Shown here: one piece after another, positions 15,973 through 25,298 of the stretch
Numbering within the stretch: the first letter of the stretch is position 1
Layout: every line of letters starts with the position of its first letter
DNA from: an uncultured Ruminiclostridium sp.
GTDB lineage: Bacteria; Bacillota; Clostridia; Oscillospirales; Ruminococcaceae
Assembly: GCA_934490165.1 (NCBI GenBank)
Contig: CAKSTB010000002.1
Coordinates: 186,001 to 250,000 of the forward strand
Reading direction: 5' to 3'
DNA: 64,000 bases
Program-made: the position numbers and the translations under genes
The notes under the pieces: generated by a model
Told to the model about the DNA's origin: nothing
Database searches by the model: none
Seen by the model: the letters and a program-made list of their open reading frames with translations, nothing else

Positions 15973-16080
15973 TCACAAAATTCCGCTGTTTTCAAGCCCG
16001 AATTTCACAAAATTCCATCGATTTTAAGCTATATTTTCACAAAATTCCGTAATTTCAGACGCGTTTTTTCACATTTTTCC
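15973..16080 (-). repeat. Four-unit array with 32-bp period
   Basis: TCACAAAATTCC occurs at 15973-15984, 16005-16016 and 16037-16048, and a variant (TCACATTTTTCC) at 16069-16080, exactly 32 bp apart each time. The 20 bp between copies are weakly alike. It lies upstream of the DUF4143 gene. The remainder of 15897-16261 has no other evident gene. Confidence 0.8.
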
Positions 16081-16261
16081 GAAACTCTTATGATTATCGC
16101 TCTTGTTTTCAGCAAAGAATTACATACAAAACCCGCTTTCTGCCCTAAAAAACGCCCCTATATCGAAATAAGTCTTGAAATTTACGGCGATTTAGTATAA
16201 AATATAATAAGTAATGCTGTAAAATAAACGTTTGCGTTTTGCAAAACTGAAAGGAAAGCAA

Positions 16262-17026
16262 ATGGAAAAAGTAATCAACTTTTTAACAAATAGATGGTTT
16301 AAGCTCGGCGTGTCCGTGCTGTCGCTCGGCTACCCGGTATTTCTCGGATTTGTAGCATGGCTTATGATGGGCTATTATCTTGAGCCTACTCATCAGGGCG
16401 CGCTTGTAACGACATACATCTTCATAAACCTTATATTCTTCGGGCTTATGCTGTTCACGAGAAAGCAGATAATAACAAGGATAGTCGCAATGGTATCACC
16501 GTTTATCGCCTTTGCGATACTGCTGTTCGGTTTTGGAAACTGGTTTGCCGCTATACCTCCGGTTGTTGTAAGCGTACTTATCTTCTTCCTTTCCGGTATG
16601 GGCGAAACCACAAAGATAGTCCTCGGCACTATCTATCTCATAATGTATGTTGTCGGTATACTTGTATACCTCACGTTCAAGATGCTGTTCGGCAACATTA
16701 CCCTTATGGACGTTGACCTTTCAAGAAGAAGCACAAGCTACCGCTACTCCCCCGACAATCAGTACAGAATAGTACTTTACGTCGACCCCGAGAGTGACGC
16801 AAGCCGCTCGGTATCATTCTACCTTGAACAGGCAGACGGAGATATCAGCCTTCCGTTCCTTGAGTGCAGAAACGCCATGAACGGACTTCACATAATCACC
16901 TCGGACTACAACAAGCCCGCCGATGTGACATGGAAAGACAAGCATACTCTCTATGTTGACGGAAGAAAACGCGAATTCAACTTTGACGCAGTTGCAGATG
17001 ATACAACTGCCGATGATAATTATTGA
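16262..17026 (+). CDS. Five-helix membrane protein of unknown function
   Basis: A 254-residue protein with five hydrophobic helices in residues 8-155, then a soluble domain (about 165-250) rich in beta-strand pattern (YRIVLYVDPESDASRSVSFYL ... VTWKDKHTLYVDG). The C-terminal part recalls DUF5412-type proteins, but I cannot confirm this. Start at ATG 16262, with AAAGGA upstream. It lies 27 bp before the large zinc-ribbon gene and probably shares its transcript. Confidence 0.65.
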   Translation: MEKVINFLTNRWFKLGVSVLSLGYPVFLGFVAWLMMGYYLEPTHQGALVTTYIFINLIFFGLMLFTRKQIITRIVAMVSPFIAFAILLFGFGNWFAAIPPVVVSVLIFFLSGMGETTKIVLGTIYLIMYVVGILVYLTFKMLFGNITLMDVDLSRRSTSYRYSPDNQYRIVLYVDPESDASRSVSFYLEQADGDISLPFLECRNAMNGLHIITSDYNKPADVTWKDKHTLYVDGRKREFNFDAVADDTTADDNY

Positions 17027-17053
17027 TAAAATAAAAGGAAAGGATATGCGGAT

Positions 17054-19261
17054 ATGAGCATAAGACGTACAGTAAACCTGACAGGCATAAATTCAAGCGA
17101 AATATATGCGCTTAACTATCCGCAGTCTGTCCTGAAGTTTGCAGATTATGACTTTTCAGGCTTTATCAAGCGCTGTACAGACTACTGCAAGCGCTGTATG
17201 ACAAGCGGCGAATACCGTCTTGAAGATATAGTCGCACTGCGTAACTCTCTCGGCGCGTGCCACAAATATGTTGAGGCAAATATCCACGGCATATACGAAA
17301 AAGTCGTACAGGATCTTTTTATCGAGTACCTTTGCAGAGAAAAGGGTCTTGGAATATCCTCGCTGTGGAACGAACTGATAAACGCGAAAAATCCCTTTGA
17401 AAGACTTATATTCACAAGGCTTACCGAATACCGCCACAACAAGGCGGTAAACCGTTGGGTGAGCCTTCTTCAGCTTCAGGAATACGCAAAACGGAAGATA
17501 GATTTTGTATTCGGCGAAAAGGTAACGCTTGAACAGGCATACGCAAAGCGCGATTATTTCGACCTTACTTTCAGTGTAGCCGCAAATGAGATGGGCTACC
17601 CCTCGGAGTGCTTTACAGCCGCAAAGGTATATACAGTCGGCAGACTGCCCTCGGCACCGTTCATAACCTCCAATATATCAAAGGCTATAGCAGGCTCTGC
17701 TCTGCCCGAGATTGACTATGACGATGCGGTACACCGTCCTTTTTCCTCAATGCATTCCGACAGCGAAGCAATGGACGTGTTCGCTAAGATCAAGAATTAT
17801 ATCCCGGAAAAGCCCGACTCGGTGCTGAATACCATCATAACAACAATGCGTTCTCTGCCGAAAAAGGTATATGTTTCCGACAGCCTTAAAGCTGTAATCG
17901 ACCTTGAAATAGATCTTCTGCTTGAAAGCGGAGGTATATTACAGCGCTGTGCGCGTTGCGGCGAATATTACCTGCGCGACAAAGATTACGACTATGACTA
18001 TTGCGATAAAGCTCAACCCGGCGGACGTACCTGCCTTGAGCTGAGCACCGCTACCCCGCCGAGGACAGCAGATGAGATAAGACAGCTTGAGGATATGACA
18101 AAAGAGCTGTACACATATATGTCAAAGCGCATAAATGTCGACCTGACACAGCGCGACTTTGCCGAATGGTATCAGAGCTTTATGGCGATAAAGGAAAGCA
18201 TACTGCACAATACGCTTAGCGTAGCGGAATTCCGCGAGTTTGAGAACTATTCTCACGACCTGCATTTTGCACCTGTAAAGCCGCCCGAGCCTGTCGCAGA
18301 AAAACAGCCTGAACCCACAGCTGATGACAAACAGAACAACGCTCAGAAGCAACCCGAAGTAAAGCCGTTCGTATTTGAGCGTGTTGACCGCAGTGTGCTT
18401 TACGAGCAGGAGAAGCGCCGCAGGAAGCAGGAACAGGAGCGCGAACTGCTTGAGCGCGAGCAGGAAAGAATGTCGGCACAGCCGCCGGAGCAAATACCCG
18501 ATACCGCGCCGAAACAACCGGTGCACGTTATGAAAGCGGAAGAAACCGAAAATCTTGACGTGACCGTATTTGATAATCCGTTTGACGGCGCGTTTGAAGA
18601 AGAAATATCAAAGCTTGAAAAGGTCACGTCCAATCATGACTTCAAGCCCCTTGATGATATTTTCAGCTTTGGCTCTTTTGACGAGCCGGAAGCCGACACA
18701 CCGCATACAGATATAAGCAGTACAAACAGCAACACATATGATAAGCCTGCTCCCGACAGGAAAAGCGGAGCGGCTGTAGATACAGGCTTTGCGGGTGAAT
18801 TTGCAAAAGCAGACTACAATATCAGAAAAACAGCCACTCCGAAGAGTAATTATGCCGCAAATATGTACAGACACACAGTCGAAACGACGCAGTCGGAGCA
18901 GTCAGACGACCTTACCGAGCTGTACCCCGAAATACGCAGTGACGGCGAGCGCCTGACTGCCGATGACTTTGACATATTACCGTCATCGCCGCTCCCGGAG
19001 ATATCCGAAAAGGCAGAAAAGTCTGCCGAAATAAAGCTCCCCGAGCCGAAGCGCGAACAGCAAAGCCATACCGCACCGGTCATAAAGCTTGACGCACCGA
19101 GTATTGACGACCTCACAGACAGCGAGGATATACCGGGCGCTGACAAGCGCAGACGTTCGGACAGCGCAGTAAGCAGAAGTACCGCTAAGCGTCTGCTTGA
19201 CGGCATAATAAAGCCGACAAAGATACGCAATCCGTTCATAGATGAAAATGACGATGAATAA
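17054..19261 (+). CDS. Large hypothetical protein with zinc-ribbon-like motif and disordered tail
   Basis: 735 residues. The N-terminal half (about 1-345) is globular and ends in a Cys motif (CARCGEYYLRD, then YCDKAQPGGRTC) that could bind zinc; it resembles clostridial proteins annotated as DUF6076. The second half (about 400-735) is charged, rich in Pro, Glu, Asp and Ser, and likely disordered, with a short basic coiled-coil-like patch (EQEKRRRKQEQERELLEREQ). No function is known. Its end overlaps the comF start. Confidence 0.6.
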   Translation: MSIRRTVNLTGINSSEIYALNYPQSVLKFADYDFSGFIKRCTDYCKRCMTSGEYRLEDIVALRNSLGACHKYVEANIHGIYEKVVQDLFIEYLCREKGLGISSLWNELINAKNPFERLIFTRLTEYRHNKAVNRWVSLLQLQEYAKRKIDFVFGEKVTLEQAYAKRDYFDLTFSVAANEMGYPSECFTAAKVYTVGRLPSAPFITSNISKAIAGSALPEIDYDDAVHRPFSSMHSDSEAMDVFAKIKNYIPEKPDSVLNTIITTMRSLPKKVYVSDSLKAVIDLEIDLLLESGGILQRCARCGEYYLRDKDYDYDYCDKAQPGGRTCLELSTATPPRTADEIRQLEDMTKELYTYMSKRINVDLTQRDFAEWYQSFMAIKESILHNTLSVAEFREFENYSHDLHFAPVKPPEPVAEKQPEPTADDKQNNAQKQPEVKPFVFERVDRSVLYEQEKRRRKQEQERELLEREQERMSAQPPEQIPDTAPKQPVHVMKAEETENLDVTVFDNPFDGAFEEEISKLEKVTSNHDFKPLDDIFSFGSFDEPEADTPHTDISSTNSNTYDKPAPDRKSGAAVDTGFAGEFAKADYNIRKTATPKSNYAANMYRHTVETTQSEQSDDLTELYPEIRSDGERLTADDFDILPSSPLPEISEKAEKSAEIKLPEPKREQQSHTAPVIKLDAPSIDDLTDSEDIPGADKRRRSDSAVSRSTAKRLLDGIIKPTKIRNPFIDENDDE

Positions 19262-19895
19262 ATACGAGCTTAAAAGGATACTGCTCGACTTCTTCTTTCC
19301 TAACCGTTGCCCCGTGTGCAATAAGGTCATTGGCAGAATGGACTATATCTGCAATAACTGTACCGACAAGCTTCAATACATTGACAAGGAAGAAACACTC
19401 TGCGGCGGCAGACTTATCGCCGTGTGCAGATATAACGGCAATACCGAACCGATAGTCTTAGGCGCAAAGCGAAACCGTGACGGCGGTAAGATAAGCTTTA
19501 TGGCATACACGCTTATGCGAAAGATAACGGAAAGCTTTGACACACTCCCCGATGTTCTTCTCCCTGTGCCGATATACCGCACAGATAAGGCGAAAAAGGG
19601 ATACTGCCATACCGAAAAGATATGCCGCGAGATAACCGAGCTTACAGGCATACCGACAGTAACAGCTGTTTCCAAGATCAGAAAGACCGCTCAGCAAAAA
19701 TCCCTCGGCAGAGAACAACGCCTTGTAAATCTTAAAGGTTGCTTTGCCGTTACCGATGAGAGCGCTATCAGAGGCAAACACGTTCTTGTAATTGACGATG
19801 TAACCACGACAGGTTCAACGCTTGCCGAGATATATCATACGATAGAAAAGTGCGGCCCTGCGGCAGTTGACTTTGCCGTATTTGCACGGACATAA
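19242..19895 (+). CDS. ComF-family phosphoribosyltransferase-like protein
   Basis: 217 residues with an N-terminal zinc finger (FPNRCPVCNKVIGRMDYICNNC) and a C-terminal phosphoribosyltransferase fold with the PRPP motif VLVIDDVTTTGST. ComF/GntX proteins take part in DNA uptake in competent bacteria; other members have unclear roles. Three in-frame ATGs (19242, 19248, 19254) lack a clear ribosome site, and the gene overlaps its upstream neighbour, so it is probably translated by coupling. Repeat copy B follows immediately. Confidence 0.85.
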   Translation: MKMTMNKYELKRILLDFFFPNRCPVCNKVIGRMDYICNNCTDKLQYIDKEETLCGGRLIAVCRYNGNTEPIVLGAKRNRDGGKISFMAYTLMRKITESFDTLPDVLLPVPIYRTDKAKKGYCHTEKICREITELTGIPTVTAVSKIRKTAQQKSLGREQRLVNLKGCFAVTDESAIRGKHVLVIDDVTTTGSTLAEIYHTIEKCGPAAVDFAVFART

Positions 19896-19901
19896 AAATG
19901 G

Positions 19902-20620
19902 AGTTGTAACACAACCCGAAAAAGAAAAAGTGAGTCGAAGCGCAAAGAATAGTGCGCACGGCTCACTTTTTTGTATGGTTCACTTCTACTATAACGTTTT
20001 AGTATTTAATACCGATAGCAAGCTACCGATACTGCCTTTTGTCGGACGGCACTTCTCGGGTTCGCTATTCTGTGCGATAACGTTGCTGCTATGAACGAGG
20101 GAGACAACCAAAGGGACTAGGTGTAAGTCTGAGCCTAGCTTACGCAAGGCTCGTGCACTCCGCTAAAGCTCCGTTGGACTTAAGCAGCCCAGTGAAGCAA
20201 AGCGAAACGTCCGAGTGCTTGCGAAAGCAAGACTCAGCCCTATACCCTTAGGTTTTCTCCCTCGTGGCTCCCTCTTTCCTTACCCACACCCGTACCCCGC
20301 TAGGGTGTTGGCTAAACTCGTATAACCTCCCGAATATCGTATATCCTGTCATTTCAGGAACGCTTAACGCTACACGTCCGCAGTTTTAGTACATATATCT
20401 TAGGTTAGTAGCGTTTTTTGAAAGGTTAATGTTAGTGCAGTTGCACCGATATACTCACGAAATTATTAACACCTTGTCGATATCTGAACTGTTTTCAGCG
20501 TTGTTGGCTGTATATCTATTGCTTAGACTTTTTCACAATATGTTGCACTGCAATTTCGATGAAATTTTATAAATTAAAAAGCTGTGATGAAATTTTTACA
20601 TTTCGTCACAGCTTCATTTT
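19902..20620 (+). repeat. Dispersed structured repeat, copy B
   Basis: About 720 bp, starting 7 bp after the comF stop. Helix I is at 19903-19915 (GTTGT/ACAAC), the terminator-like helix II at about 19928-19974, and the bounding arms GAGGGAGACAACC (from 20097) and GGTTTTCTCCCTC (to 20263) match copy A. Between the arms the 40-bp A-type tip is replaced by about 130 bp of unrelated GC-rich, hairpin-rich sequence. The terminal hairpin is at 20580-20613. It contains no credible gene and accounts for the whole of 19896-20625. Confidence 0.85.
20580..20613. terminator. Terminal hairpin of repeat B
   Basis: AGCTGTGATGAAAT ... ATTTCGTCACAGCT with flanking A and T runs. It lies directly beyond the stop of the convergent GGDEF-like gene and can terminate both strands. 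Confidence 0.65.
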
Positions 20621-20625
20621 CATTA

Positions 20626-21804
20626 TCACTTCTCCCCATCGGGTCTGAAAGTATGCTCCTTAAACGCTATACAGTTTCCTCCTATACGCTTTGCCGCATT
20701 CTGCGAGCGCATAGCCCTTTCATATATATCGTCATATGTATCACCCGGCATACCCCTTGCGGCACTGACCGTGACAGTAATGCTGTGATAGCGCTGTGCC
20801 TCGGGGAACGGTATCTTCATATCCCTTATGGCGCTCCTTATCTCTTCACTGAGCACTATCGCTTCCTTATCAGTCTTTACGGGCAGACAAACAAGTATCT
20901 TGTCACTTTCGTAACGGCAGGTTATATCCGTGCGTGACTTTGATATTATCTTGACGCAGTTCGCCACATTTGCCAGCACCTCGTCCGACTTTTCCGTACC
21001 GTACAGTCTGTTGTACTCCGCAAAGCCGTCTATATCCACAAGAAGCAACGCAACGCTGTTTCCCGTCCTTAAAAGCTCTGTTGCCTTTTCTATGCCGTAT
21101 GCCCTGTTATACAGATCGGTACGGCTGTCCATAACCGCAGACATCTTCATTCTCTGCCTGTCGTCCTTTATCCGCTTGGAGTTTATCATTCTTGCGGTAT
21201 AAAGGCTGTACATCGAGCAGGAAATGAAAAATCCGAGGAGCGCCAGTCCCCACACGGTAAAGGGATAGTAACCCGATACGTCATTCATACAACAGAGTAT
21301 CGTGTACCATATCGGGATAATTCCGAGGAAAAATGCCGATGCGGCAGGCGCAAACACAGGAACTGCGGCAAATACCATTATCGTCACCGCCGTCTGCGAC
21401 AATCCCGACGCTCCGACTGCGCACCCCGTAACCTTTATGCAGTAGGATATAAGATACAGCCCCCAGAAGACATAGGGATAATATGACGGGTATTTTCCGC
21501 TGAAATAAAAGCCGAAGCCGACACCGCACACCGCAGTGAACAGTATAAGTATCTCTCCCGCTATCTCCGCCGAGCCGCCGTCTGTGATGATCCCCTCAAA
21601 TATGACCGAGAGGAACGTACACAATATCATTATAAGCGCCGCTATCGGTATAATGCGGCAGTTGTACCGCGATATACAGGCATCAAGCAGACTTTTGCCG
21701 CTCTTTCCCTCTATCTTCTGTGTAGAGAACTTTGCCGCAGTAGCCATAGGCAGTCGGTTCTTTATTTCATTTGCTCCGAGTGAAAACAACTCTGTTACTT
21801 TCAT
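20626..21804 (-). CDS. Membrane protein with degenerate GGDEF domain
   Basis: 392 residues: about five hydrophobic helices (50-210), then a diguanylate-cyclase-like domain (about 225-380; RTDLYNRAYGIEKA, LLLVDIDGFAEYNRLYGTEKSDEVL). The signature loop GG(D/E)EF reads YESDK here, and the metal-binding first motif is retained as DIDGF. Loss of the signature makes cyclase activity unlikely; it may bind nucleotide or act as a sensor. It is encoded after two small membrane protein genes, probably in one transcript. Confidence 0.8.
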   Translation of the reverse strand: MKVTELFSLGANEIKNRLPMATAAKFSTQKIEGKSGKSLLDACISRYNCRIIPIAALIMILCTFLSVIFEGIITDGGSAEIAGEILILFTAVCGVGFGFYFSGKYPSYYPYVFWGLYLISYCIKVTGCAVGASGLSQTAVTIMVFAAVPVFAPAASAFFLGIIPIWYTILCCMNDVSGYYPFTVWGLALLGFFISCSMYSLYTARMINSKRIKDDRQRMKMSAVMDSRTDLYNRAYGIEKATELLRTGNSVALLLVDIDGFAEYNRLYGTEKSDEVLANVANCVKIISKSRTDITCRYESDKILVCLPVKTDKEAIVLSEEIRSAIRDMKIPFPEAQRYHSITVTVSAARGMPGDTYDDIYERAMRSQNAAKRIGGNCIAFKEHTFRPDGEK

Positions 21805-21810
21805 TATTTA

Positions 21811-22527
21811 TTATTCCTTTCGGGAATTATCCTCACCGCTGTAATTTGTCGGTTCGGTGAAATTTCTTCCGCAGTGCTCGCAGAAAGATGAGTTTCCGTT
21901 TATCTTTGCGTGGCAGAACGGACACTCGTCATAGTGCTCAAGCTGAACGCTTCCGTCATCAACCACATAATCCTCGACCTCAAGGTTATCCGTAAACAGA
22001 CTCTTACGCTTTCTGAAATAGATATAGTTCAGCAGCGAAACCGCACCCGATAAGGCAACAGTAAGAATAACGCTTCCGATAACATTTCTCTGTACATCGG
22101 GATACATTGCAAGGTTGAGCATACAGTTCATGTATTCGTCAATTCCTTTGATAACGGTAAATGATATCAGAAATGTCACGATCAGCTTATACGCCGATGT
22201 CGTAAGCTCGCCCATCTTTATAAACACAAGCACGCACAGCACCAGAATATAAACTGTCATTATCATTTCTGCTATTATCGAAGGAATGAGCATTCCTGCC
22301 GCATCGGGGAAATTCTGCTGTACAGCGGTCATAATTTCGGGGTTTGCCATTGCGACAATAACGGAAATAATATTTATCACCGAAAATACGCCGAGGATTA
22401 TATTGAGTATCATCGACACATATCTGAAAAATTTGAACCATCTCAGCGGCAGAGGATAATATTCCATTCTGCGGCGCGCCATATCTTTTCTTGAAGCTTT
22501 TTCGTTGTTTACGTTTGTGTTTTCCAT
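21811..22527 (-). CDS. Four-helix membrane protein with C-terminal zinc ribbon
   Basis: 238 residues. A basic N-terminus leads to a WF-x-FF motif, then four hydrophobic helices (about 35-170) and a zinc ribbon CPFCHAKINGNSSFCEHCG near the end. It is a paralogue of the next upstream gene (shared PL-x-W-F-x-F-x near the first helix and the same helix pattern ending in FRKRKSLFTDN / FKNRKSLFSD). Start at 22527, behind AAAGGA; the longer frame to 22545 would overlap the upstream gene. Function unknown. Confidence 0.7.
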   Translation of the reverse strand: MENTNVNNEKASRKDMARRRMEYYPLPLRWFKFFRYVSMILNIILGVFSVINIISVIVAMANPEIMTAVQQNFPDAAGMLIPSIIAEMIMTVYILVLCVLVFIKMGELTTSAYKLIVTFLISFTVIKGIDEYMNCMLNLAMYPDVQRNVIGSVILTVALSGAVSLLNYIYFRKRKSLFTDNLEVEDYVVDDGSVQLEHYDECPFCHAKINGNSSFCEHCGRNFTEPTNYSGEDNSRKE

Positions 22528-22541
22528 TTTGTTACGTCCTT

Positions 22542-23129
22542 TCAATCACTGAAAAGGCTCTTTCTGTTTTTGAAATATCTGAAATTCAGAATGAGCCATA
22601 CTGCCATAAATACTACTGAGAAAATTGCGAAAAGTATATTTGTTATGCTGACCTCATATCCTTCTACACCGCTGAACAGCGCAACTCTGAAAAGCTCGCT
22701 CGCCGAGGTGCTGACTGCGTTTACCGCAGAAGTATAGATAAGGAAAAATTTAAGGAAGCCGTAAGCCTTTGTCGTCAGCTCCGAGAGCCTTCTGAACATT
22801 ATCACGCAAAGCGGAATAACAGCCGCAAGCAGTACCGCCATTACGATATTATATGCCACAAAGCCGGGTATCGCGGCGGCATTTGCGCTTTTCTGTACGC
22901 TCTCACTAAATGACGCAAATATCGACACAACACACACTATAGCCGAGTAGCCCGACATAACAGCCTGCAACACCGTTATCACGGTCTTGAATATCCGAAA
23001 CCATGTGATCGACAGCGGGCAGTCATACAGCTTCTGATTTGCGTAGCGTATTCTGTCACTGCGGTTTTTTATGATCGGCTTTTTCGGTTCTTTCTTGTAC
23101 AAGCTGTTTTTCTTCTTTGCTTTTGACAT
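22542..23129 (-). CDS. Four-helix membrane protein, paralogue of its neighbour
   Basis: 195 residues: a strongly basic N-terminus (KKKNSLYKKEPKKPIIKNR), a DCPLSITWFRIFK motif, and four hydrophobic helices, ending in FKNRKSLFSD. It lacks the zinc ribbon of its paralogue. It lies 37 bp after rnfB on the same strand with no terminator visible between, so it may be co-transcribed with rnf. Start at 23129, chosen because the frame to 23183 would overlap rnfB. Confidence 0.65.
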   Translation of the reverse strand: MSKAKKKNSLYKKEPKKPIIKNRSDRIRYANQKLYDCPLSITWFRIFKTVITVLQAVMSGYSAIVCVVSIFASFSESVQKSANAAAIPGFVAYNIVMAVLLAAVIPLCVIMFRRLSELTTKAYGFLKFFLIYTSAVNAVSTSASELFRVALFSGVEGYEVSITNILFAIFSVVFMAVWLILNFRYFKNRKSLFSD

Positions 23130-23166
23130 CTCTTGTCGGGTTCCTTTCGTTTGCCTGAAAACAGGG

Positions 23167-24003
23167 TTATTTGTCCGCCGCAACAGTTGTTTCAGCCTTT
23201 ACGGAGTGTGCACAGGTCACATTGACAAGGCACTTTCTGGGACAGGCTGATACGCAAGTGCCGCACGAGGTACATTTGTCATAGTCGATCACGGCGTGGT
23301 TATCTGCAACAACTACAGCGCCCTGGGGACACTTTTTCTCGCATATCCTACAGCCGATGCAACCATTGGTACATACCATTCTTGTGACCTTGCCGCTGTC
23401 CTTTGACGAACAACGCAGAGCGACCGTGCTTGTTTCTTTTCTTAGGAATATAAGGTGGTTCGGACAGGCGGTAACGCACTTTCCGCAGCCGCCGCACTTA
23501 GCGGGGTCGACGACCGCAACACCGTCAGTAATCGTAATTGCATCATTACTGCAAACCGCTACGCAGTCGCCGTAGCCGTCACAGCCGAAACGGCACTCGC
23601 CCTTGCCGTTGTAGAACTTCTCAACAGCGGCGCATGACTTTGTTCCTGTGAATGTAAATCTGTCCTTAGTCGCTTTTTCACAGCCGTTGCAGCGCACATA
23701 GGCTACCTCACGGATAAACTCTCCGCCCTCAGTGCCCATTATCGCGTTTATCTTCTTCATAACTTCAGCGCCGCCCGGCTTACAGAGGTTGGTCGGCGCG
23801 CCGTCATGGGCTACGGCGGCGGCATAGCCCGCACAGCCCGAATAACCACAACCGCCGCAGTTTGCGCCCGGAAGCGCCTCGGTTATCTTCTCCTCGGTTT
23901 CGTCTGTCTTTACGGCGAGCACCTTTGACGCTATCAGCAGCAGTATACCCGAAAGTGCGCCGAAGCCGAGAAATATAAGTATAGGTAAAATATATTCTTT
24001 CAT
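23167..24003 (-). CDS. rnfB: Rnf complex subunit RnfB (iron-sulfur protein)
   Basis: 278 residues: an N-terminal membrane anchor, the Fe-S domain CGGCGYSGC, then several ferredoxin-type clusters (CVAVCSND, CGGCGKCVTACP, CIGCRICEKKCP, CTSCGTCVSACP). RnfB is the proposed entry point for electrons from reduced ferredoxin. It is the last gene of rnfCDGEAB. Confidence 0.95.
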   Translation of the reverse strand: MKEYILPILIFLGFGALSGILLLIASKVLAVKTDETEEKITEALPGANCGGCGYSGCAGYAAAVAHDGAPTNLCKPGGAEVMKKINAIMGTEGGEFIREVAYVRCNGCEKATKDRFTFTGTKSCAAVEKFYNGKGECRFGCDGYGDCVAVCSNDAITITDGVAVVDPAKCGGCGKCVTACPNHLIFLRKETSTVALRCSSKDSGKVTRMVCTNGCIGCRICEKKCPQGAVVVADNHAVIDYDKCTSCGTCVSACPRKCLVNVTCAHSVKAETTVAADK

Positions 24004-24018
24004 CGTCTTTCCTTTCGC

Positions 24019-24621
24019 TTAACCGCCGAAAATTCCGTCTACAACGCCGCCGAAGCCTATGAAAGCAAGCGACACTATCGAAGCCGCCATAAGCGTTATC
24101 GGCGCACCCTGAAGCGCCTTGGGTATGTCACAGCGTTCAAGTCTTGAGCGAACGCCTGAGAATATTATCATAGCTATCATAAAGCCAAGACCCGCGCCGA
24201 ACGAGTTTACAACGCTCTCTAAAAGGTTGTAGTCCTTTGTAAGGTTAAGCAGTGTAACACCGAGTACGGCGCAGTTTGTGGTGATAAGCGGAAGATACAC
24301 GCCGAGCGACTTGTAAAGCGGCGGCATATATTTTTTCAGCACCATTTCAACAAGCTGAACAAACACGGCGATGATAAGGATAAACGCTATCGTGTTCATA
24401 TACTCTATTCCGAGCGGAACGAGTATTCCGTAGTAGATAGGATAGGTAACAAGACTTGCGCACACCATTACGAATGTTACCGCCGCGCCCATACCTATCG
24501 AGCTGTCAAGCTTCTTTGATACGCCGAGGAACGGGCAGATACCGAGGAATTTAGATAATACAAAGTTTTCGGTAAGTATACCTGTCAGCAGTATTATCAT
24601 CAGATTTTTTGCGATTTCCAT
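24019..24621 (-). CDS. rnfA: Rnf complex subunit RnfA
   Basis: 200-residue integral membrane protein with six helices, typical of RnfA/NqrE (ILTENFVLSKFLGICPFLGVSKK; CAVLGVTLL). RnfA and RnfE form the inverted pair holding a membrane Fe-S centre through conserved Cys; Cys is present in both half-motifs here. The start overlaps the rnfE stop, so translation is coupled. Confidence 0.95.
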   Translation of the reverse strand: MEIAKNLMIILLTGILTENFVLSKFLGICPFLGVSKKLDSSIGMGAAVTFVMVCASLVTYPIYYGILVPLGIEYMNTIAFILIIAVFVQLVEMVLKKYMPPLYKSLGVYLPLITTNCAVLGVTLLNLTKDYNLLESVVNSFGAGLGFMIAMIIFSGVRSRLERCDIPKALQGAPITLMAASIVSLAFIGFGGVVDGIFGG

Positions 24622-25298
24622 TACTGCTCACCTCCGTTACCTTTTGCCTTGTCGCAAGCTCCGGGACAGCTCTCTGCGTTAGGGCAGTTGTGGCAGCCGA
24701 TCTCACGCGGCTTTTTCTTCATAAGGCGGTTTACTACAGCTATTACAACACCGAGCACGAAAAATCCGCCTGCGGGGAGAATAAACAGTGTCATAGGCTC
24801 TAATACATCGGGCATTATCGTAATGCCGAACCACTGTCCCGAGCCGAATATCTCACGGACAGATCCTACAAGCACAAGCGTCAGCGTAAAGCCAAGACCC
24901 ATTCCCAGACCGTCCATTATTGACGGGATAACCTTGTTTTTAGATGCGAACATTTCCGCTCTGCCGAGTATGATACAGTTTACGGTAATAAGGCTCAGGT
25001 ACATACCGAGACTTGAATATACATCGGGGGCAAACGCCTGGAGCATAAGGCTTACGAACGTTACAAATCCCGCTACAATAACTATGTACGCAGGAAGTCT
25101 CACCGTATCGGGGATCACTTTTTTAAGCAGTGAAATTACTATATTTGAACATACAAGTACAAACGTTGTGGAAAGTCCCATTCCTACACCGTTTGCCGCC
25201 ATTGTGGTAATGGCGAGTGTCGGACACATACCGAGAAGCATTACCATATTCGGGTTCTCTTTTATGAGTCCTTTGGTAAACTCTTTCCAGTTACTCAT
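24621..25298 (-). CDS. rnfE: Rnf complex subunit RnfE
   Basis: 225-residue membrane protein of the RnfE/NqrD family (NPNMVMLLGMCPTLAITT; VNCIILGRAE). The C-terminal tail adds a small Cys-rich patch (CHNCPNAESCPGAC) that could bind a metal or cluster. It overlaps both rnfA and rnfG by a few bases. Confidence 0.95.
   Translation of the reverse strand: MSNWKEFTKGLIKENPNMVMLLGMCPTLAITTMAANGVGMGLSTTFVLVCSNIVISLLKKVIPDTVRLPAYIVIVAGFVTFVSLMLQAFAPDVYSSLGMYLSLITVNCIILGRAEMFASKNKVIPSIMDGLGMGLGFTLTLVLVGSVREIFGSGQWFGITIMPDVLEPMTLFILPAGGFFVLGVVIAVVNRLMKKKPREIGCHNCPNAESCPGACDKAKGNGGEQ

Noticed and set aside
15973..16080. CRISPR array
   Set aside because: The conserved part is only 12 bp, spacers are 20 bp and themselves partly alike, and no cas gene is nearby.
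20116..20244. tRNA or tmRNA in the tip of repeat B
   Set aside because: Several stems are present but no T-loop (TTCGANTC) or acceptor end, and no cloverleaf can be drawn.
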